DNA of 64,000 nt, taken from assembly GCF_000337095.1 (NCBI RefSeq), contig NZ_AOIV01000044.1, positions 57,462 to 121,461 of the forward strand, written 5' to 3'. Position 1 is the first letter of the stretch. The number at the start of each line of letters is the position of its first letter. The notes beneath the pieces are model-generated. The model saw only the letters and a list, made by a program, of their open reading frames with translations. It was not told where the DNA came from and did no database searches. A program made the translations under genes and the position numbers. The DNA comes from Halogeometricum pallidum JCM 14848. Lineage in GTDB: Archaea; Halobacteriota; Halobacteria; Halobacteriales; Haloferacaceae. Below, piece after piece: positions 59,953 to 64,000 of this stretch.

Positions 59953-59957
59953 GCGCC

Positions 59958-60542
59958 CTACGGCGGCCGCTCGATGGAGAAGCGGTCGCCGATGCGGGCG
60001 TACTCGGACCCCGAGAGGCGACCGACCGCGTCGAGTTTCGTCGTGTCCATCTTCCCGTCGGTGAGGAGGGATTCGTCGACGTGCGCGTGGACGACTTCGC
60101 CGAACACGAGGGTCGAGACGCCGACTTCGAGCGTGTCGACCAGTTCGCACTCGAACGACACCGCCGCCTCCGCGACGCGCGGGGCGTCGACGGCGACGCA
60201 CTCGGCCGGCGTCACGGCGGCGTGCTCGAACTCGTCCCCGTCGGGCGGGAGCGTCGCGCTCGTCGCGTTCATCGCCTCGACGACGTCCTCGGTGACGACG
60301 TTCCAGACGAACTCGCCGGTGTCGACGGCGTTGCGGGCGCTGTCTTTCAGGTCCTCGCCCGTTCCCGACGAGGAGAAAAGCAGCGTCGGCGGGTCGGGGG
60401 TGACGACGTTCGAGAAACTGTACGGCGCGAGGTTCCGCGTCCCGTCCGCCGCGCGGGTGCTCACCCACGCGATGGGTCGCGGGACGACGGCCCCCGAGAG
60501 GAGGCGGTACGGCGACCCGAACGCGTCCGGCGGTCCGTCCAC
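59958..60542 (-). CDS. Flavin reductase-like (FMN-binding split-barrel) protein
   Basis: A 194-residue flavin-reductase-domain protein. SGAVVPRPIAWVSTRAADGTRNLAPYSF (FMN-binding loop), TPDPPTLLFSSSG and KDSARNAVDTGEFVWNVVTED match the family. Relatives reduce FMN or take part in two-component monooxygenases. GTG start. It stands alone. Confidence 0.85.
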   Translation of the reverse strand: MDGPPDAFGSPYRLLSGAVVPRPIAWVSTRAADGTRNLAPYSFSNVVTPDPPTLLFSSSGTGEDLKDSARNAVDTGEFVWNVVTEDVVEAMNATSATLPPDGDEFEHAAVTPAECVAVDAPRVAEAAVSFECELVDTLEVGVSTLVFGEVVHAHVDESLLTDGKMDTTKLDAVGRLSGSEYARIGDRFSIERPP

Positions 60543-60751
60543 GTCACCGCGCCTCCCGCGTCGGTCGCGTGTTCGCTCTCATCGCTCGCCCTTCGCCGAC
60601 CGGAGACAAAGGGCTAGCGGCCCCGGTCGGAACCCGACGCCGAGCGCGGACGTGGACCGCCGCCGAGCGGGTGGAACCGTCGTGTGATTCTGCGCATCAC
60701 CGGGACAGTCGGACGGTCGCGATTCGCCTGAATTATCTCCGTATTCCGCGA

Positions 60752-60810
60752 AAAATATACCTGTGTTCGTGACCGAGTGCAAGCGAATGGAACACTCTCA
60801 CGATGACTGA
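60752..60810 (+). promoter_or_regulatory. Promoter and micro upstream frame of the winged-helix regulator
   Basis: AAAATATAC (60752-60760) is a good TATA box with a predicted start near 60782. The first ATG in such a transcript is at 60787, giving ATG plus six codons (EHSHDD) and TGA at 60808-60810, which overlaps the regulator ATG at 60803 in another frame. It could lower translation of the regulator. Confidence 0.4.
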
Positions 60811-61480
60811 CTCCTGGGATACCGCGGGGTACATCGCTAGCTCGCGGTACAGAGCGTCCGTCTGTGAGTTCCTCGAGGGGGAGGGACCCGAGCTTCCGTC
60901 GCGAATCGCGTCGGAGTTAGAGCTCGCGCAGCCGCACGTCTCTCGGGCGCTCTCCGAACTCCGGGAGCGGGGGGTCGTCGAACTCCTGGTCCCCGAGTCC
61001 CAGCAGAAGGGGCGGCTCTACGGCCTCACCCGTCGGGGGAGGACCGCGCTGGTCCGACTCCACGGGGAGTCGGAGTCCGGTTCCGTCTCGGTCACGTTCG
61101 TCGAGGAGAAAGCGTTCCCGTACCCGCCGCTCGTCGACTTCCTGGCGGCGGAGTACCCGGACACGTTCCGGGTCGCACTCGTCCGCGAGGGCGACGACTC
61201 CGACGTGTTCGTCGCGAACGAGGAGGTCCGCGAGGCGTGCGACTCGAACTCGCTGTCGACCGTCATCGGGGCGCTCAGCGCCGGCGACGCGACGGTGGAC
61301 GAGCAGTTGGAGCGGACCGACGCGGACGACGAGCGGTTCGTCGTCCGCGGCTTCGAGCACTCGCTGTGGATCAGACTCCCGGTGAGCGAGGACATCGAGG
61401 TGTTCGTCTCGTTAGACCGGAACGCCGAGGTCAACGTCAACTCCTTCGTCGACGCCTGCCGACGCCGGCTGAAGAACTGA
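60803..61480 (+). CDS. Winged helix-turn-helix transcription regulator
   Basis: A 225-residue DNA-binding regulator. Residues 10-75 form a winged HTH: YRASVCEFLEGEGPELPSRI, ASELELAQPHVSRALSELRE and GVVELLVPESQQKGRLYGLT. Residues 80-225 form a sensing domain without known motif. The HTH is of the MarR/ArsR haloarchaeal type. Targets unknown. Neighbouring reductase and DICT genes are not obviously co-regulated. Confidence 0.85.
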   Translation: MTDSWDTAGYIASSRYRASVCEFLEGEGPELPSRIASELELAQPHVSRALSELRERGVVELLVPESQQKGRLYGLTRRGRTALVRLHGESESGSVSVTFVEEKAFPYPPLVDFLAAEYPDTFRVALVREGDDSDVFVANEEVREACDSNSLSTVIGALSAGDATVDEQLERTDADDERFVVRGFEHSLWIRLPVSEDIEVFVSLDRNAEVNVNSFVDACRRRLKN

Positions 61481-61613
61481 CCGCGTCTTCGCCGCCCCCT
61501 CTCTCATCGCCCGAGAACGTCACGCTCTCGCCGCTGCTTTCTCTCTGTTCCCTTCGGCGCCGTTTCTCGCCACGGGGAGAACGCCCATACCGCCGGGGTC
61601 CCTAGGGCCGCCG

Positions 61614-62039
61614 ATGTACACGGGGAAGACCGAGCAGCCCTGCTGTCTCTGCGACGACCGCGACACGGTCGCCCGCATCGACGTGCCGCCGCGCGCGGTG
61701 CCCCTGATGAAGCACTCGGGGTCCGTCGCGTGGCGCGACATCGTCGGCGAGGTGTCGATTCACTTCTGCGAGAGCGACTGGGACCTCGTCACCGACCTCG
61801 TCGCGATGGGGTTGAACCCGCTCTCGCGCTGTAACGTCGCGCGGGCGTCGTTCAGCATCCGCGAGGATTTCGAGGCGTTGCTGAACGCGACGCGCGACGC
61901 CCCCGACCAGCGTGCGCAGGAGGCGGGTTTCCTCGACGAGGCGCGCGAGACGCTGGACGACTACGGCGAGGACCCGATGGTCGAAGAGCGCGACTTCGTC
62001 GAGGCGTGGGTCGTCGTCGACTCCCTCTCGGAGTCGTGA
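61614..62039 (+). CDS. Conserved haloarchaeal cysteine protein
   Basis: A 141-residue soluble protein. CCLCDDRD at residues 10-17 and a later HFCESDWD give several cysteines and a histidine, possibly a zinc or iron site. The C-terminus (~95-141) is acidic helical. Not matched to a named family. 75 nt before the DICT gene on the same strand, so co-transcription is possible. Confidence 0.65.
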   Translation: MYTGKTEQPCCLCDDRDTVARIDVPPRAVPLMKHSGSVAWRDIVGEVSIHFCESDWDLVTDLVAMGLNPLSRCNVARASFSIREDFEALLNATRDAPDQRAQEAGFLDEARETLDDYGEDPMVEERDFVEAWVVVDSLSES

Positions 62040-62114
62040 AACCGTCGCGCTCGGCTGTATTTCGCCGGCCCTCGGGAAAACGCATATCCGGGCCGACCGT
62101 CTCGACCGTACGAG

Positions 62115-62816
62115 ATGAGCCTGCGGGACATCGTCGCCAGGGTGGGCGGGCGCGAGCGAACGCTCGTCCTCTACGAACCCGTCTCCGACCGACTGCTCGA
62201 ACAGGTGCGGGAGTACCTCGCGCCGTACCCGCTGACCGTCGAGCGCCGGGACGGAGGCGAGGCGCTGTCGGGGACCGCCGAACTGACCGACGGCGACGGG
62301 TCGTGGGTCCGGACGGACTGCTCGGACCTCTCGGCGCCGCTGAGGCCGGAGACGTTCGAGGCGACCCTCTCGGACGTGCTGACGCGCATCGACCGGACGA
62401 CGTTCACCTCCTACGACGGCGCGCGGATGGTGTCCGCCTCACGGGAGATAGAGGACCGGGCGTGGCGGTTCGGCCGCGGGACGCTCCACGCCGGATTTCA
62501 GCGCGCGTCCGCCCTGCGGCGACAGACGGACGTGTACCGCCGCCTCGCGAGCAAGGACCTCGACATCCACGCCTACGCCGTCCCGGAGGGCGACGCGCCG
62601 ACGCTCGACGGCGTGACCGTCCACCTCGTCGACGACGAGGAGATAGCCGCGACGTGGTTCGTCGTCTACGACGGCGACGGCGAGGACGCCTCGAAGTGCG
62701 CGCTCCTCGCAGAGGAACGCGACCCGAACGTGTTCCGCGGCTTCTGGACGTACGACCCGCGCGTCGTCGACACCATCCTCTCGCACCTCTCGACCCGTTA
62801 CGCCGCCCCGACCTGA
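62115..62816 (+). CDS. DICT-domain sensory/regulatory protein (paralogue)
   Basis: A 233-residue paralogue of the protein at 13138-13881. The central block (residues ~90-140) [35 protein letters not shown] is nearly the same, and so is [22 protein letters not shown] at the end. The N-terminal ~80 residues differ, so signal input or partner may differ while the DICT core is kept. No output domain. Confidence 0.8.
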   Translation: MSLRDIVARVGGRERTLVLYEPVSDRLLEQVREYLAPYPLTVERRDGGEALSGTAELTDGDGSWVRTDCSDLSAPLRPETFEATLSDVLTRIDRTTFTSYDGARMVSASREIEDRAWRFGRGTLHAGFQRASALRRQTDVYRRLASKDLDIHAYAVPEGDAPTLDGVTVHLVDDEEIAATWFVVYDGDGEDASKCALLAEERDPNVFRGFWTYDPRVVDTILSHLSTRYAAPT

Positions 62817-62849
62817 GGGGGACGCGACCGCCGGTGCGGAACCGTACCA

Positions 62850-62860
62850 CGATTTATATG
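62850..62860 (+). promoter_or_regulatory. TATA box upstream of the MMPL gene
   Basis: ATTTATATG (62852-62860) is a strong haloarchaeal TATA box. Transcription should start near 62880, about 180 nt before the transporter ATG and 58 nt before the small frame at 62938. Confidence 0.55.
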
Positions 62861-62937
62861 CGTCGGGGCGAATCCAACCGACACGATAGCCGGTACGGCC
62901 CGCACCGGCGACCGCCGAACGCGGGCGCTCAGTCCTC

Positions 62938-63057
62938 ATGTCACGGAAGTCCCGCACGTCGTCCCCCGTCCGCCTCGCGCGCCCCGACGGCGACGTCCGG
63001 AGCACCGCCGGCGCCCGTCGCGACGACGGAACCCGCCGTCCGGAGCGGCGGGACTGA
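62938..63057 (+). CDS. Arg-rich 39-residue frame just before the MMPL gene
   Basis: ATG 62938 to TGA 63057, ending two bases before the transporter ATG. Third codon positions are mostly G or C, as in real genes of this genome, yet the product is Arg/Ser/Thr-rich and basic, unlike normal haloarchaeal proteins. It may be a leader frame for translational coupling, or simply noise. Confidence 0.3.
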   Translation: MSRKSRTSSPVRLARPDGDVRSTAGARRDDGTRRPERRD

Positions 63058-63059
63058 CG

Positions 63060-64000
63060 ATGGCGTACGATTACCAACACGTCGTCGACTGGGTCGACGA
63101 CCACATCGTCGAGCGACCCGGACAGGTGATGCTCGCGTTCTTCGTGCTCACCGCCGTCTTCGGCGTCGGTCTCGGGAACGTCTCCACGGAGGCGGGCACC
63201 TCGCAGTTCGCCGAGGACATCCCCGCACAGGACGCCCTCGACCAGGTGAACCAGGAGTTCCTCCCCGTCTTCGGACAGGACACCGGGAGCACGCAACTCA
63301 TCCAACGCGGGCAGAACGTCCTCTCTCGGCGGTCGATGCTGCAGATGCTCAGAGCGCAGGAGAGCGTCGAGGAGAAGCCGACGCTGCGGGTCAGCGGCAC
63401 CTCCTCGGCGGCCGCCGTCGTCGCGCAGACGCTGAATCCGAACGCGACGACGCTCGACGAGCAGGTGACGACGCTCGAACGCGCCACCGACGCCGAGGTG
63501 ACGGCTGCGGTCCGCGAGAACGCCGACAACCCGGCGTTCACGGGGTCCGTGAGCGAGGACTTCAACGCCCGGTCGGCGTCGGCGTCGGCCACCATCGGCG
63601 TCGTCCAGCACTCGCTCCCGACCGAGGTGTCCTCCTCGGCCGGCCAGTCCGGCGATAGCCCGCTCACCCCTATCCAACAGCGGGTCCAGCGCATCGTCGA
63701 CAACAGGCCGGGCGACATCACCGTCTTCGGCAGCGGCATCATCGCCGACGAGTTCGGCGCGGTCATCACCGACTCGCTGCTCATCGTGACGCCCGCGGCC
63801 GTCATCCTCATCGTCCTCTTTCTCGTCGTCGCCTACCGCGACCTCTTGGACCTCCTCTTGGGGACGTTCGCGCTGGCGATGGCCGTCGTCTGGACGTTCG
63901 GCTTCCTCGGCCTCGCGGGCATCCCGTTCAACCAGATCATGATCGCCGTCCCGCCCCTGCTGTTGGCGGTGGGCATCGACTTCGGCATCCACGCCATCAA
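63060..64000 (+). CDS. RND/MMPL-family transporter, N-terminal part
   Basis: Open from ATG 63060 to the window end (313 codons), so truncated by the window. The first helix (~21-40, VMLAFFVLTAVFGVGL) is followed by a large external loop (~42-235), then helices at ~240-260, 266-290 and 290-312. These include LLIVTPAAVILIVLFLVVAY and the RND/MMPL segment LLLAVGIDFGIHAI. MMPL/RND proteins export lipids or other hydrophobic compounds with ion gradients. Many haloarchaeal homologues are annotated as SSD/MMPL proteins with unknown substrate. Confidence 0.88.
   Translation, partial: MAYDYQHVVDWVDDHIVERPGQVMLAFFVLTAVFGVGLGNVSTEAGTSQFAEDIPAQDALDQVNQEFLPVFGQDTGSTQLIQRGQNVLSRRSMLQMLRAQESVEEKPTLRVSGTSSAAAVVAQTLNPNATTLDEQVTTLERATDAEVTAAVRENADNPAFTGSVSEDFNARSASASATIGVVQHSLPTEVSSSAGQSGDSPLTPIQQRVQRIVDNRPGDITVFGSGIIADEFGAVITDSLLIVTPAAVILIVLFLVVAYRDLLDLLLGTFALAMAVVWTFGFLGLAGIPFNQIMIAVPPLLLAVGIDFGIHAI

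Noticed and set aside
1..64000. CRISPR arrays, transposases, integrases, rRNA or prophage
   Set aside because: No direct-repeat array with spacers, transposase motif, rRNA stretch or phage gene order was seen on either strand.

Overview
This window is chromosomal DNA from a haloarchaeon (class Halobacteria). It has very high GC, proteins rich in Asp and Glu, very strong C/G bias at third codon positions, archaeal TATA boxes with leaderless or short-leader genes, and lineage marker genes: a UbiA-type archaeal lipid prenyltransferase, a haloarchaeal phosphomevalonate decarboxylase, an HTH-10 (bacterio-opsin activator type) regulator and a PGF-CTERM surface protein. A Haloferax/Halogeometricum-like relative is plausible, but that placement is an inference. 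I saw no transposase, integrase, CRISPR array or rRNA. The window reads as ordinary core chromosome, cut inside a gene at both ends.

Layout. 1-8.6 kb: tail of a sulfite-oxidase-like molybdoenzyme, then the menaquinone genes menF-menD-(membrane protein)-menB-menA-menC and an extra enoyl-CoA hydratase; menE is not here. 8.6-13.9 kb: micro-membrane proteins, a ThuA-like protein, a deaminase, a conserved protein of unknown function, pyrB-pyrI, and a DICT-domain protein. 14-22.6 kb: glutamate dehydrogenase, CitE-like lyase, YihY membrane protein, a zinc-ribbon/PH protein, a PGF-CTERM protein, MaoC hydratase, DoxX and two PH-domain membrane proteins. 22.7-28.3 kb: acyl-CoA carboxylase carboxyltransferase, fructose-1,6-bisphosphatase with a structured leader, a repeat-bearing HhH-like protein and 3-hydroxyacyl-CoA dehydrogenase. 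28.4-32.4 kb: three-gene ABC-2 exporter whose middle gene is fused to a PrsW-type protease domain. 32.4-38 kb: an FrhB/FpoF-like F420-type iron-sulfur protein overlapping a siroheme sulfite/nitrite reductase, followed by a cysteine synthase. 38-44.8 kb: RAD55-like ATPase, DGGGP synthase, tRNA-Arg(UCG), short-chain dehydrogenase, GH15 glucan hydrolase, bile-acid:Na+ symporter-like carrier. 44.8-50.5 kb: two phosphotransferases around a HAD phosphatase (one joined to it in frame), SAM hydroxide adenosyltransferase, an orphan ABC ATPase, a second YihY. 50.6-64 kb: haem-copper oxidase subunit I, HTH-10 regulator, BtpA, type II NADH dehydrogenase-like protein, alpha/beta hydrolase, phosphomevalonate decarboxylase, flavin reductase, winged-helix regulator, a second DICT protein and the start of an RND/MMPL transporter.

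How the genes fit together. The window brings together respiratory-chain parts (menaquinone synthesis, NDH-2-like dehydrogenase, terminal oxidase subunit I), isoprenoid lipid synthesis (phosphomevalonate decarboxylase, DGGGP synthase), pyrimidine synthesis (PyrB/PyrI) and sulfur assimilation (reductase, putative F420H2 donor protein, CysK). The most interesting items are the split F420-type sulfite/nitrite reductase pair, the ABC permease-PrsW fusion, the structured fbp leader, the in-frame phosphotransferase-HAD join, and an epsilon/PccX-like N-terminal extension on the carboxyltransferase. Functions are assigned by reading motifs; no database search was run.
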